Assembly: GCF_018070025.1 (NCBI RefSeq)
Contig: NZ_JAGPYQ010000001.1
Span: 7,440,001 to 7,504,000, forward strand
Length of the DNA stretch: 64,000 nt
Source: Streptomyces liliiviolaceus
GTDB taxonomy: Bacteria; Actinomycetota; Actinomycetes; Streptomycetales; Streptomycetaceae
Direction: 5' to 3'
The notes below the pieces were generated by a model. The model saw only the letters and a list, made by a program, of their open reading frames with translations. It was not told the origin of the DNA and ran no database searches. Both the position numbers and the translations under genes were made by a program. Shown here one piece after another: positions 9,394 through 18,442 of the stretch. The first letter of the stretch is position 1, and each line of letters starts with the position of its first letter.

Positions 9394-9409
9394 ACAGGTA
9401 TAGTCCACT
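9394..9409. promoter_or_regulatory. Candidate DasR-binding (dre) site
   Basis: ACAGGTATAGTCCACT matches the dre consensus ACTGGTCTAGACCACT at 13 of 16 positions by eye. DasR is the GntR regulator of GlcNAc and chitin uptake in Streptomyces. A site upstream of ngcEFG is biologically coherent, although it is about 280 bp from the ngcE start. Confidence 0.6.
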
Positions 9410-9666
9410 TCCCGCCAACGGAGCAAGATCGAATGCACAGTTGGCCGACACTCTTTCCCGAAGTGAGACCTCGCGGAAATATGAGCTGCCCGCAGGCTTG
9501 TCACACAGCGGGTGATCAGGCAACGATCAGTGCCCGAACAGGTAGCCGACAGGCCGGCCCACGAGGGGCCGTCGAGTCGGCTGTCGGGGGTACCCCCGTA
9601 CGCCACATACAACACCCTTGACATCAATGGTCACTTGACTCCCTACTGGACCTGCGCAGCGAATTT

Positions 9667-9678
9667 GACAACGTTGTC
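9667..9678. promoter_or_regulatory. Candidate LacI-type operator upstream of GH92
   Basis: GACAACGTTGTC is a perfect 12-bp palindrome with the central CG typical of LacI/GalR operators. It ends 31 bp before the mannosidase start, where a repressor would block transcription. An identical palindrome occurs at 15052-15063. Confidence 0.55.
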
Positions 9679-9709
9679 CAGGCGCACGTGACAGGGAGGG
9701 TGCTGGCGC

Positions 9710-12700
9710 ATGCACCACAGATCTCGGCAAGGGTCTCCGTACAGATCCCGGCTCGGAACGAGGCACGGGTGGGGTTCCACGGCGGTCCTCGGGGCCGCCG
9801 CCTTCGCACTGGTGGTGGCCTCGCAGGGCGCCGCCGTAGCCCGTCCCGGTGAAGCGGCGGCGGCTGATCGGGAGTTCGCCTCCTCCTTCGAGACGGGTGA
9901 ACCCGCACCCGACTGGCTCAACACGGTCGACATCTCGGCGGACGGCACCAAGCGCGCCTCGGGGGTCGACGGCGGTTTCAGCAGCGGCATCCCCGGCAAT
10001 GTGACGGACCACGTCACGGAGGTCCGCGCGAGCGCCGAGAACACCGGCGGGGGCGAGGTGAAGGAGAACCTCACCGATGTCGAGCCCAGCACCAAGTGGC
10101 TGACCTTCGCGCCCACCGGCTGGGTGGAGTTCGATCTGGACGCCCCCGTCAAACTGCTGTCGTACGCGCTCACGTCGGCCAACGACCACGACGAGCGCGA
10201 CCCCGTCGACTGGACCTTCCAGGGCTCCACGGACGGCAAGGACTGGAAGACCCTCGACACCCGGACCGGTGAGTCCTTCGCCGAGCGGTTCCAGACGAAG
10301 ACGTACAAGCTCGGCGAACCGGCCGAGTACGCGCACTTCCGGCTCGACATCACCAAGAACAAGGGCGCCTCGGACGCCCTGCAGCTCGCCGACGTGCAGT
10401 TCTCCACGGGCGACGAGGAGGAGCCCACGCCCAAGGACATGCTGTCCCTCGTGGACCGCGGTCCGAGCGGCTCCCCGACGGCCAAGGCGGGCGCGGGCTT
10501 CACCGGCAAGAAGGCGCTGCGGTACGCGGGCACCCACCAGGCGGACGGCCGCGCCTACTCGTACAACAAGGTCTTCGACGTGAACGTGGCCGTCGGCCGC
10601 GACACCGAGCTGGCGTACCGGATCTTCCCGTCGATGGCGGACGGCGACCGGGACTACGACGCCACGAACGTGTCGGTCGACCTCGCCTTCACGGACGGCA
10701 CCTACCTCAGCGACCTGCGCGCCCAGGACCAGCACGGGTTCGCGCTGACACCGCAGGGCCAGGGCGCCTCGAAGGTGCTGTACGTCAACCAGTGGAACAA
10801 CGTCACCTCACGGATCGGCTCGGTCGCGGCCGGCCGGACCGTCGACCGCATCCTGCTCGCGTACGACTCCCCGAAGGGGCCCGCCAAGTTCCGCGGCTGG
10901 CTGGACGACGTCAAGCTGAGCGTGCAGAAGCCCGGGAAGCCGAAGGCGCATCTCTCGGACTACGCGTCGACCACCCGCGGCACCAACTCCAGCGGCGGCT
11001 TCTCGCGCGGCAACAACTTCCCGGCCACGGCCGTGCCGCACGGTTTCAACTTCTGGACCCCGGTGACGAACGCGGGTTCGCTGAGCTGGCTGTACGACTA
11101 CGCGCGCTCCAACAACGCGGACAACCTGCCGACCGTCCAGGCGTTCAGCGCGAGCCACGAGCCGAGCCCCTGGATGGGCGACCGGCAGACCTTCCAGGTG
11201 ATGCCGTCGGCCGCGTCCGGCACCCCGGAGACGGGCCGCACCGCCCGCGCGCTGCCCTTCAAGCACGAGAACGAGACGGCGCGCCCGTACTACTACGGTG
11301 TGACGTTCGAGAACGGGCTGAAGACGGAGATGACGCCGACGGACCACGCGGCGGCCCTGCGCTTCACCTTCCCCGGTGACGACGCGAACGTCCTCTTCGA
11401 CAACGTCACGGACCAGGCGGGCCTGACCCTCGACAAGGAGAGCGGCACCTTCACCGGCTACTCGGACGTCAAGTCCGGGCTGTCGACGGGCGCCACCCGC
11501 CTCTTCGTGTACGGGACCTTCGACGCGCCCGTCACCGAGGGAAGCTCCTCGGGGGTCAAGGGCTATCTGAAGTTCAAGCCCGGCGCCGACCGCACGGTGA
11601 CCCTGCGCATCGCCACCTCGCTCATCAGCATCGACCAGGCGAAGGACAACCTCCGCCAGGAGATCCCGGACGGCACGTCCTTCGACAAGGTCAAGTCGCG
11701 CGCCCAGCAGGCGTGGGACAAGATCCTGGGCAAGGTCGAGGTCGAGGGCGCGACCCCCGACCAGCTGACGACGCTGTACTCCAGCCTCTACCGGCTGTAC
11801 CTGTACCCGAACTCCGGCTTCGAGAAGGTCGGCGGCAAGTACCAGTACGCCTCGCCGTTCTCGGCGATGCCCGGCCCGGACACCCCGACGCACACCGGCG
11901 CGAAGATCGTCGACGGCAAGGTGTACGTCAACAACGGCTTCTGGGACACCTACCGCACGACGTGGCCCGCCTACTCGCTGCTGACGCCCGGCCAGGCCGG
12001 TGAGATGGTCGACGGCTTCGTGCAGCAGTACAAGGACGGCGGCTGGACCTCGCGCTGGTCCTCGCCCGGCTACGCGGACCTGATGACCGGCACGTCCTCC
12101 GACGTGGCGTTCGCGGACGCGTACGTCAAGGGCGTCGACTTCGACGCGGAGTCGGCGTACGACGCGGCCGTGAAGAACGCGACCGTCGTGCCGCCCTCCT
12201 CGGGTGTGGGCCGCAAGGGCATGACCACCTCGCCCTTCATCGGCTACACGAGCACCGACACCCATGAGGGCCTGTCGTGGGCGCTGGAGGGCTACCTCAA
12301 CGACTACGGCATCTCGAAGATGGGCGAGGCGCTCTACAAGAAGACCGGCAAGAAGAAGTACAAGGAGGAGGCCGCGTACTTCCTCAACCGCGCCCAGGAC
12401 TACGTCAACCTCTTCGACCCGAAGGCCGGCTTCTTCCAGGGCCGGGACGCCAAGGGCGACTGGCGGGTGGCCTCCGACAAGTACGACCCGCGCGTGTGGG
12501 GCTACGACTACACGGAGACCAACGGCTACGGGTACGCGTTCACCGCGCCGCAGGACTCGCGCGGGCTGGCCAACCTCTACGGCGGCCGGTCGGGCCTCGC
12601 GGAGAAGCTGGACACGTACTTCGGCACCCCGGAGACCGCCGGACCCGAGTTCGTCGGCTCGTACGGGGGCGTCATCCACGAGATGACCGAGGCCCGCGAC

Positions 12701-13549
12701 GTCCGCATGGGCATGTACGGGCACTCCAACCAGGTGGCCCACCACGTCAACTACATGTACGACGCGGCCGGCCAGCCCTGGAAGACCCAGAAGAACGTGC
12801 GTGAGGTCCTCTCGCGGCTCTACACGGGCAGCGAGATCGGCCAGGGCTACCACGGCGACGAGGACAACGGCGAGCAGTCGGCCTGGTACCTCTTCTCCTC
12901 GCTCGGCTTCTACCCGCTGGTCATGGGCAGCGGCGAGTACGCCGTCGGCTCACCGCTGTTCACCAAGGCGACCGTGCACCTGGAGAACGGCCGGGACCTC
13001 GTCGTGAAGGCCCCGAAGAACAGCGCGAAGAACGTCTACGTGCAGGGCCTGAAGGTCAACGGCAAGAAGTGGACGTCGACCTCGCTGCCGCACTCGGTGA
13101 TCTCGCGCGGCGCGGTGATCGAGTTCGACATGGGGTCGAAGCCGTCCTCGTGGGGCACCGGCAAGAACGCGGCGCCCGTGTCGATCACGCAGGACGACAA
13201 GGTGCCGGCTCCCCGGACCGACGCCGTCAAGGGCGAGGGCCCGCTGTTCGACAACACGTCGGGCACGAGTGCCACCGTCACGTCCGCGGACCTGCCGACC
13301 GCCGACCCGGTCAAGGCCGTGCAGTACACGCTGACGTCGGCCGACGGGGCCAAGGCCCCCAAGGGCTGGGTCCTGCAGGGCTCGTCCGACGGCACCACGT
13401 GGAAGGACCTCGACAAGCGGTCCGGGCAGTCCTTCGCCTGGGACAAGCAGACGCGGGCCTTCTCGGTGGCGGCACCGGGCACGTACGCGAAGTACCGCCT
13501 GGTCCTCGACGGTGAGGCGACGCTGGCGGAGGTGGAACTGCTGGGCTGA
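9710..13549 (+). CDS. Secreted GH92-family alpha-mannosidase with discoidin-like modules
   Basis: A 1279-aa protein with an N-terminal signal (basic start, then AVLGAAAFALVVASQGAAVA). Residues of about 50-240 carry a discoidin/CBM32-like module (YALTSANDHDERDPVDWTFQ). The GH92 domains span about 410-1120, with GFWDTYRTTWPAYSLL, HSNQVAHHVNYMYDAAG and YHGDEDNGEQSAWYLFSSLG. A second discoidin-like module ends the protein. GH92 enzymes are calcium-dependent exo-acting alpha-mannosidases, so the likely role is trimming extracellular mannans or glycoprotein glycans. The ATG follows GGGAGGG with good spacing. It is the only plus-strand gene between 1 and 24 kb. Confidence 0.92.
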   Translation: MHHRSRQGSPYRSRLGTRHGWGSTAVLGAAAFALVVASQGAAVARPGEAAAADREFASSFETGEPAPDWLNTVDISADGTKRASGVDGGFSSGIPGNVTDHVTEVRASAENTGGGEVKENLTDVEPSTKWLTFAPTGWVEFDLDAPVKLLSYALTSANDHDERDPVDWTFQGSTDGKDWKTLDTRTGESFAERFQTKTYKLGEPAEYAHFRLDITKNKGASDALQLADVQFSTGDEEEPTPKDMLSLVDRGPSGSPTAKAGAGFTGKKALRYAGTHQADGRAYSYNKVFDVNVAVGRDTELAYRIFPSMADGDRDYDATNVSVDLAFTDGTYLSDLRAQDQHGFALTPQGQGASKVLYVNQWNNVTSRIGSVAAGRTVDRILLAYDSPKGPAKFRGWLDDVKLSVQKPGKPKAHLSDYASTTRGTNSSGGFSRGNNFPATAVPHGFNFWTPVTNAGSLSWLYDYARSNNADNLPTVQAFSASHEPSPWMGDRQTFQVMPSAASGTPETGRTARALPFKHENETARPYYYGVTFENGLKTEMTPTDHAAALRFTFPGDDANVLFDNVTDQAGLTLDKESGTFTGYSDVKSGLSTGATRLFVYGTFDAPVTEGSSSGVKGYLKFKPGADRTVTLRIATSLISIDQAKDNLRQEIPDGTSFDKVKSRAQQAWDKILGKVEVEGATPDQLTTLYSSLYRLYLYPNSGFEKVGGKYQYASPFSAMPGPDTPTHTGAKIVDGKVYVNNGFWDTYRTTWPAYSLLTPGQAGEMVDGFVQQYKDGGWTSRWSSPGYADLMTGTSSDVAFADAYVKGVDFDAESAYDAAVKNATVVPPSSGVGRKGMTTSPFIGYTSTDTHEGLSWALEGYLNDYGISKMGEALYKKTGKKKYKEEAAYFLNRAQDYVNLFDPKAGFFQGRDAKGDWRVASDKYDPRVWGYDYTETNGYGYAFTAPQDSRGLANLYGGRSGLAEKLDTYFGTPETAGPEFVGSYGGVIHEMTEARDVRMGMYGHSNQVAHHVNYMYDAAGQPWKTQKNVREVLSRLYTGSEIGQGYHGDEDNGEQSAWYLFSSLGFYPLVMGSGEYAVGSPLFTKATVHLENGRDLVVKAPKNSAKNVYVQGLKVNGKKWTSTSLPHSVISRGAVIEFDMGSKPSSWGTGKNAAPVSITQDDKVPAPRTDAVKGEGPLFDNTSGTSATVTSADLPTADPVKAVQYTLTSADGAKAPKGWVLQGSSDGTTWKDLDKRSGQSFAWDKQTRAFSVAAPGTYAKYRLVLDGEATLAEVELLG

Positions 13550-13577
13550 CCCGGCCCGGCCCGCATCACCCGCACAC

Positions 13578-13610
13578 GGCATCGGTTACGGCAGGACGGT
13601 AACCGGTGCC
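13578..13610. terminator. Convergent terminator between GH92 and the lipoprotein gene
   Basis: GGCATCGGTTAC (13578-13589) pairs with GTAACCGGTGCC (13599-13610) with one mismatch around a 9-base loop. It covers the stop codon of the minus-strand gene and lies 29 bases past the GH92 stop. Confidence 0.55.
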
Positions 13611-14947
13611 GTGTCGTTGGCGGGGTCGGGGTCGCGGCGGTCGGTGCCGGTGGCGTCGATCACCCGTACGCTGCCCTCGCCCGGTCCGTCGAGACGGAAC
13701 GTGAAGTCGAAGGTGCTCGACTCCCCCGCTTCGAGCCCGCTCCGCACGGGGCAGGAATATGTGCCCTTCTCCAGCTCGCAGGAGGGCTGGTACACGTCCT
13801 CGTCGATGGCCTCCTCAGGCTGCTCGACCACGGTGGCGCCCGGTGGCGGGGTGAACAGCAGCCGGGTGGTGCCGGGGTCGGCGGGCCCGTTGTTGCGGAC
13901 CTTCAGGTGCGCGGTGTGCTCGGAGCGCTCGCTGCTCAGCTCGACACCGACCTCGAAGTCGGCGTAGGTGTCCACCCGCACCGCGCTGTCCACGTCGCCG
14001 CCCGCGAAGGTCCCCTTCAGATCGGCGCCCCTGGCGGTCCCCGCCGTCAGCCGCGGGCCGTCGCCGGGCTCGCCGCCCTCGGGTACGGTGCTGTCCTTCG
14101 CGGGGCCCATGTCCAAAGCCCATGCTTGCCGGCCGAAGGACGTGCGCATCTGTGTGTCGGCCACCTCCAGCCGCAGGACCGGGTCGAGGGTGACCGCCTC
14201 CCCGGGCGGTATGCGCAGGTCGGGGAACTCGCACACCGCGAGGGAGGGACGCGACCCCGAATAACGGCAGTTGCGGTACAGGCTCTTGAAACCCAGGCCC
14301 TCGGCGACGGCGAGTTCCAGGCCGACGCCCCGCACGGGCACCTCCCCGGCGTTGCGGACCACCAGCGGCGTGCTGAGGACGGAGCCGGGTGCGACGTCCT
14401 CGAACACCTTCGTCGTGCGCACCTGCACGACGGGCTCGCCGACGACGACCCGGGTGCGGGCGGTGAGCGTCTTCCCCTTCGGAGTGGTGAACCGGAACCG
14501 GACCTTCGCGCTGTCGCCGGGCCGGCCGTCCGGGGCCGCGTACGGATAGACGCGGTCCAGGTCGGACCAGCTGTCGTACGCACCGCTCACCTTGCAGACG
14601 ACCCGGGTGTCGGTCCCGGAGCACCTGGGGTTCTTCTTGCGGATCTTCGAGGTCTTGAGCCGTACGGTCCGGCCGGACCCGGTGACGTCCACGATGAGCC
14701 GGTGGTCCTGCGCCTCGTAACCGCTCCTGGACGTCACGTCCTCGGCCCGGACATGGAAGGGCACCTTCCTCTCGGGCCCGGAGTCGTCGCCGTGCGGCCG
14801 GAGATAGAACAGGTCCGGCACCTCGATCGACGACTTCTTCCCGGTGTCCATGACACTGCCGCAGCCGGTCAGTCCGCCCAGCGACAGCAGCATCACCAGC
14901 GCCAGGCAGACGGCAGCCGGGCGCCGTACCGTGTCCCGCTCGTTCAT
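13586..14947 (-). CDS. Secreted lipoprotein with DUF11-like repeats
   Basis: A 453-aa protein with a signal peptide and lipobox (VCLALVMLLSLGG then LTGC). It is followed by beta-rich repeats resembling DUF11/CARDB-type modules, such as VRNNGPADPGTTRLLFTPPPG and DATGTDRRDPDPANDTAPV near the C-terminus. Such modules usually serve as surface spacers or adhesion elements; no catalytic motif is visible. The ATG at 14947 has GGGAGGG upstream. The open frame runs 47 codons further, but that part lacks signal features. A palindrome identical to the one upstream of GH92 lies 105 bp upstream, suggesting shared control. Confidence 0.75.
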   Translation of the reverse strand: MNERDTVRRPAAVCLALVMLLSLGGLTGCGSVMDTGKKSSIEVPDLFYLRPHGDDSGPERKVPFHVRAEDVTSRSGYEAQDHRLIVDVTGSGRTVRLKTSKIRKKNPRCSGTDTRVVCKVSGAYDSWSDLDRVYPYAAPDGRPGDSAKVRFRFTTPKGKTLTARTRVVVGEPVVQVRTTKVFEDVAPGSVLSTPLVVRNAGEVPVRGVGLELAVAEGLGFKSLYRNCRYSGSRPSLAVCEFPDLRIPPGEAVTLDPVLRLEVADTQMRTSFGRQAWALDMGPAKDSTVPEGGEPGDGPRLTAGTARGADLKGTFAGGDVDSAVRVDTYADFEVGVELSSERSEHTAHLKVRNNGPADPGTTRLLFTPPPGATVVEQPEEAIDEDVYQPSCELEKGTYSCPVRSGLEAGESSTFDFTFRLDGPGEGSVRVIDATGTDRRDPDPANDTAPVTVLP

Positions 14948-15051
14948 GAGCCCTCCCGCCGGAGACCGTACCAACCTCAGAAGTGGCTCAAGATTCCAAC
15001 TGCGTTGGCTGCGTGCTCCGTTGGGGAGGTAGAGTCGTTTTCGGACCAGCG

Positions 15052-15063
15052 GACAACGTTGTC
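15052..15063. promoter_or_regulatory. Second copy of the LacI-type palindrome
   Basis: GACAACGTTGTC is identical to the site at 9667-9678. It lies in the 268-bp gap upstream of the DUF11-like lipoprotein gene, in the position expected for an operator of that gene. Confidence 0.5.
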
Positions 15064-15125
15064 GCGTCCGTGGCCCGCACGACCTCATCCCCTCCGGCCA
15101 GGCATTCCCCCGACCTGCCCGGCTC

Positions 15126-15158
15126 GCGGACCCGGTGGATTACGGCCACCGGGTCCGC
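15126..15158 (-). terminator. Terminator after the LPMO gene
   Basis: 13-bp perfect arms (GCGGACCCGGTGG at 15126-15138, complement at 15146-15158) flank a 7-base loop, about 58 bp beyond the LPMO stop. Confidence 0.75.
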
Positions 15159-15215
15159 CCAGAGCAGCCCGGGAGGACCCCGCCCCGGAGCAGCCGGGGC
15201 AGGTCCCCGATCACC

Positions 15216-16367
15216 TCAGCCCGGTCGGCACGGCAGGGCGGTCGCCGTATCACCTCCGGAGCCCTGGACGACGTAACCGAACGTGGTGCTCTCGCCCGGA
15301 TCGAGCGACCCGTTCCAGTCGGCGTTGTGGACCATCACGTCCTGACCGCTGTACGTGGCGTTGCCGCTCCAGAGACTGGCCACGGACTGCCCGGCCGGCA
15401 GCGACCAGTCGACCATCCAGCCGAGCAGCGGCACGTCCCCGCTGTTGGTGACGGTCACCTCGGACTGGTAGCCGCCGGACCAGCTGCCAGTCGTACGGCG
15501 GGCGGCGGAGCAGGCGCCGGCCGGGGGCTCGGTCGGGTTGCCCGGGTCGTGGATGCCCGTCACCTCTCCGTTGCCGCCGTCGAAGACGATGTCGGAGCAG
15601 GAGTAGAAGGTCTCCGCGCTGTCCGAGCGCTGCCAGACCATGTAGACGAGGTGGCGGCCCGACTTGCCCGCCGGAAGCCGCCCGGACCAGGAGTAGTTGG
15701 CCTCGACCGTGCCCGGGGAGCCGTTCAGCGGCGGGTGGTCGACGCTCAGGAACGGCTGTGCCTCCATGTCGTTCCAGGTGAGCGGCTTGGTCGGGTCGTA
15801 GCCGTCCTTGGTGAGGTAGACATAGAACCAACCCGGGTGCGCGGCCCAGGCGTTGTAGGAGAAGTCGACGGTCGCGCCCGAGGTGAGATGGGTGAGCGGC
15901 CAGTCGGCGCTCGGGGTGTTGAAGCCGGTGAAGTTGGTGTTGCCGCCGCTGCACAGTTCGCCGTCGGGCACGAAGCCTCGGGTCCGGCCGGCTCCGTCGG
16001 AGCGCAGCACCGAGAACCAGTTGTAGAACGGCGTCGTGCCGCTGACCTGCTGGGCCGCCTTGCAGGCCGGGTTGATCGGCTTGATCTCACCGGTGTCGGT
16101 GAGCGCGTCCTGCCAGCACAGGAAGGTGCGGCTCGCGGGCTTCATCGGGGTGCCGTGGGCCTCGGCCTCGCCGCCCGCCGAGACGACCAGGCCGAGGGCC
16201 GGGACCGTGACGACCAGGGCCAGCAGGATGAGGAGGAAGGCTCTGCCGCGGGCGGGCAGCGGGAAGCCGCGGAGCGGTGAGGGGCGTGGAGGGCGTGGGG
16301 GGCGCTCGGGTGGTGGGGCCGGAGTGGTTGTCAGGCGCATGACAGTGCTGACCATCCCTTCGTTCAC
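15216..16367 (-). CDS. AA10 lytic polysaccharide monooxygenase with C-terminal CBM2
   Basis: A protein of up to 383 aa. A proline-rich N-terminus and membrane-type signal end at AEA, leaving HGTPMKPASR as the mature start; this N-terminal histidine forms the copper brace of AA10 enzymes. The domain continues with NWFSVLRSDG, NAWAAHPGWFYVYLT and YMVWQRSDSAETFYSCSDIVF. Residues of about 285-383 form a CBM2 (GGYQSEVTVTNSGDVPLLGW, NADWNGSLDPGESTTFGYV). The combination resembles cellulose-oxidising Streptomyces LPMOs. The start is uncertain: GTG 16367, ATG 16355 and ATG 16340 are all in frame and none has ideal ribosome-site spacing. A perfect CebR box upstream supports a cellulose role. Confidence 0.92.
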   Translation of the reverse strand: MNEGMVSTVMRLTTTPAPPPERPPRPPRPSPLRGFPLPARGRAFLLILLALVVTVPALGLVVSAGGEAEAHGTPMKPASRTFLCWQDALTDTGEIKPINPACKAAQQVSGTTPFYNWFSVLRSDGAGRTRGFVPDGELCSGGNTNFTGFNTPSADWPLTHLTSGATVDFSYNAWAAHPGWFYVYLTKDGYDPTKPLTWNDMEAQPFLSVDHPPLNGSPGTVEANYSWSGRLPAGKSGRHLVYMVWQRSDSAETFYSCSDIVFDGGNGEVTGIHDPGNPTEPPAGACSAARRTTGSWSGGYQSEVTVTNSGDVPLLGWMVDWSLPAGQSVASLWSGNATYSGQDVMVHNADWNGSLDPGESTTFGYVVQGSGGDTATALPCRPG

Positions 16368-16450
16368 AGGCCGTGTGGGGTGCGCGTGGTGTACGTGCGG
16401 GATGTATGGGGTGGGGGCGGTCCCGGGGCGGGTTCCGGTCCACCCCTGGG

Positions 16451-16464
16451 TGGGAGCGCTCCCA
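16451..16464. promoter_or_regulatory. CebR box upstream of the LPMO gene
   Basis: TGGGAGCGCTCCCA is a perfect 14-bp palindrome and equals the consensus bound by CebR, the cello-oligosaccharide-responsive LacI-family repressor of cellulolytic genes in Streptomyces. It lies 84-111 bp upstream of the candidate LPMO starts. Confidence 0.88.
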
Positions 16465-16517
16465 CCCCACGTGCTGTCGAAGCTAGCGCGGCGCGATGCA
16501 CATGTAAACGGCTGACG

Positions 16518-16553
16518 CGTGAGGGCCGCACCCGGACGGGTGCGGCCCTCACG
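16518..16553 (-). terminator. Terminator after the DUF3500 gene
   Basis: 16-bp perfect arms (CGTGAGGGCCGCACCC and its complement) flank a GGAC tetraloop, 44 bp beyond the DUF3500 stop. Confidence 0.85.
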
Positions 16554-16596
16554 ATGACGGGTGACTCCAAGACGCCCAGGGGGCGTCGGAGGTGGC

Positions 16597-17958
16597 TCAG
16601 CGGTGGTGGGGGGACGTCAGGTAGTGCTGTCGCAGGAGCTCCTTCCCGTAGTCGTTGCCGTTCGGGGTGCGGATGACGGAGTGGACGTGCATCTGGGTGG
16701 CGCCGCTGCCCTGCGAGGCGCCGTACGCGCCCGCGAGCGGGCCGGGGGCCTGGCAGTCGACCTCGACCCAGACGACCGGGCTGTGCACCCGGACGTAGAA
16801 GGCCGAGTCGTCCGCGATGCCGCCCGCCCAGGTGACGTAGGTGTCGTTCAGGTGGGCCCGCACCTCGGCCAGCCGGGCTTTGGCGACATCGGCCTTGGCC
16901 CGGCCGGCGAAGGCCTCGACGATGCCGAGGAGCTTGGACTTCTGGGCGGCGGTGAGGGCCGTGCCGCGGATGCCGGTGTACTCCTGGACGGCGTTGTCGG
17001 CGAAGGCGCCGGCCTTCATGGACTCGTTCGACTTGGTCGTGGACTCGACCGCGACCGTGCGCTGGGCCGCGGTGAGGGAGTTGATGAAGGCGAGGCTCGC
17101 CCTCACCTCCTCCTTGCACACGGAGACGGTCGTGCCGTCGATCTCGATCTCGGTCGGCTCCGAGCCCCAGAAACAGGGGCTCATGACGACCTGGCCGCCG
17201 AGCACGAAGTAGTTGACGACCAGGTGGTGCCCGTCGAACTGGAAGCCCCAGGGTTCGGTGGCGGACGGCGTGCCCAGCACCGTGTAGTAGAAGGCCTCCT
17301 CGTTGAAGGAGTCCGTGTTGCCGATCGCCTCCCCCGCCGCCTGGTTGATCCTGCGGATCTTCTCCGTGGTCTCCAGGCCGTCGGCGCTGAGCGCCGACTT
17401 CAGCAGGGCCTTGCCGAGGGCCTGCTGTTCGTCGGAGAGGTCGGCGATCGAGACGCCCTGGCGGTCGTAGGCGTCGACGTTGCTCCACAGCCGCCACTCG
17501 GTGGAGTGCACGGTGAACTGCGTCGCCGACTTCTGTGTGGCGCTCAGTCCGGCCAGGAAGGCGTCGGCCGCGGCGATCACCGGGGCGGTCGCGACGCCCT
17601 CGGAGTGGACCGTGAAGAGGTCGTCGATCTTCTTGCCGTCGGTGGTGAGGCCGAAGAAGTCCTCGGTGATGGACTGGTTGCCGGGGCTTCCGGCTCCGCC
17701 GGGGCCTCCGGTGGGGGTGCCGGTGGGGGCACCGGTGGGGGTGCCGCTCGGGGTGGCCGACGCGGTGGCATCGGTCTCGTCGGCGGCGAGGGCGGCCCAG
17801 GCGCCGGCGCCGCCCATCGTCGCGACGGCGGTGGCGCCGCTGGCGAAGAACACCTTGCGCATGAAGTTCCGGCGGCTCGCGTGGGCCTGACGCCCTGTCT
17901 GCGGCGCCTGTGCCGCGGACGCTTGCGCCGCGGGCTCCTCGGTGTCGGGCTCGGTCAT
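16597..17958 (-). CDS. Tat-exported DUF3500 protein
   Basis: A 453-aa protein. A twin-arginine signal (SRRNFMRKVFFASGATAVAT) is followed by a Ser/Thr/Pro/Gly-rich linker containing repeated GTPTGAPTG and then a long domain resembling DUF3500 (for example EEVRASLAFINSLTAAQRTVAV and EPWGFQFDGHHLVVNYFV). The molecular function of DUF3500 proteins is not established to my knowledge; the His-rich motif DGHHLVVN suggests a metal or active-site role. I chose ATG 17958 because AAGGAG lies 9 bases upstream. The much longer open frame upstream runs into intergenic repeats. Confidence 0.8.
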   Translation of the reverse strand: MTEPDTEEPAAQASAAQAPQTGRQAHASRRNFMRKVFFASGATAVATMGGAGAWAALAADETDATASATPSGTPTGAPTGTPTGGPGGAGSPGNQSITEDFFGLTTDGKKIDDLFTVHSEGVATAPVIAAADAFLAGLSATQKSATQFTVHSTEWRLWSNVDAYDRQGVSIADLSDEQQALGKALLKSALSADGLETTEKIRRINQAAGEAIGNTDSFNEEAFYYTVLGTPSATEPWGFQFDGHHLVVNYFVLGGQVVMSPCFWGSEPTEIEIDGTTVSVCKEEVRASLAFINSLTAAQRTVAVESTTKSNESMKAGAFADNAVQEYTGIRGTALTAAQKSKLLGIVEAFAGRAKADVAKARLAEVRAHLNDTYVTWAGGIADDSAFYVRVHSPVVWVEVDCQAPGPLAGAYGASQGSGATQMHVHSVIRTPNGNDYGKELLRQHYLTSPHHR

Positions 17959-18086
17959 CGCGACGGGCTCCTTCTTCGCCGTGGACCGCCCCCTTGCGGA
18001 CGGCCGCGCGAGACGACTGTGCGACAACAACCTGAGGCTTGGCTGAAGTGGGGGGGTGAGGGTCGTCGGGTTGGGTGCGGGTGCGT

Positions 18087-18392
18087 TGTGGCTGGCCGCG
18101 CAGTTCCCCGCGCCCCTTAAGGGCGAAAGACAAAAGACTGCGCAGTTCCCCGCGCCCCTGAGGGGCAAAGGCCGGGGCGCAGCCCCGCCTTTGAGGGGCG
18201 CGGGGAACTGCGCGGCCAACCCCCACGGACCCGCACAGGACACACGACCCGCAGACCCCACCCCCAAGGGGCGCGGGGAACTGCGCGACCAGCCCCCACG
18301 CACCCGCACAAAACGCACGGCCCGCGGGCCCCGCCCCTAAGGGGCGCGAGGAACTGCGCGGCCAGCCCCCACGCACCCGCACACGGCTTCCG
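18087..18392. repeat. Cluster of dispersed GGGGCGCGGGGAACTGCGCG repeats
   Basis: About six copies in mixed orientation lie between the DUF3500 gene and the kinase gene, and no gene is visible in 17959-18442. The stretch 18125-18159 is a 34-of-35 inverted match to 20862-20896 on the other side of the two-component pair. The unit resembles the abundant short palindromic intergenic repeat of Streptomyces genomes. The copies lack the uniform unit and spacing of a CRISPR array. Confidence 0.8.
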
Positions 18393-18442
18393 GCCCGCGG
18401 GCTCTGCCCCCACCCCGGGGAGGACCCCGTCCTGGTCGGTGG

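Larger units (their letters stand above)
9116..9709. other. Divergent intergenic region, ngcE / GH92
   Basis: No gene is visible in this 594-bp stretch. It must hold the promoters of the minus-strand ngcEFG operon and the plus-strand mannosidase. It contains a dre-like site at 9394-9409 and a perfect 12-bp palindrome at 9667-9678. TTGACA (9618-9623) and TTGACT (9635-9640) are possible -35 elements for the plus strand, without a convincing -10 partner. Confidence 0.6.

Noticed and set aside
18087..18392. CRISPR array
   Set aside because: The repeats are of mixed orientation and uneven spacing, and match a dispersed intergenic element seen elsewhere in the window. No cas genes are present.
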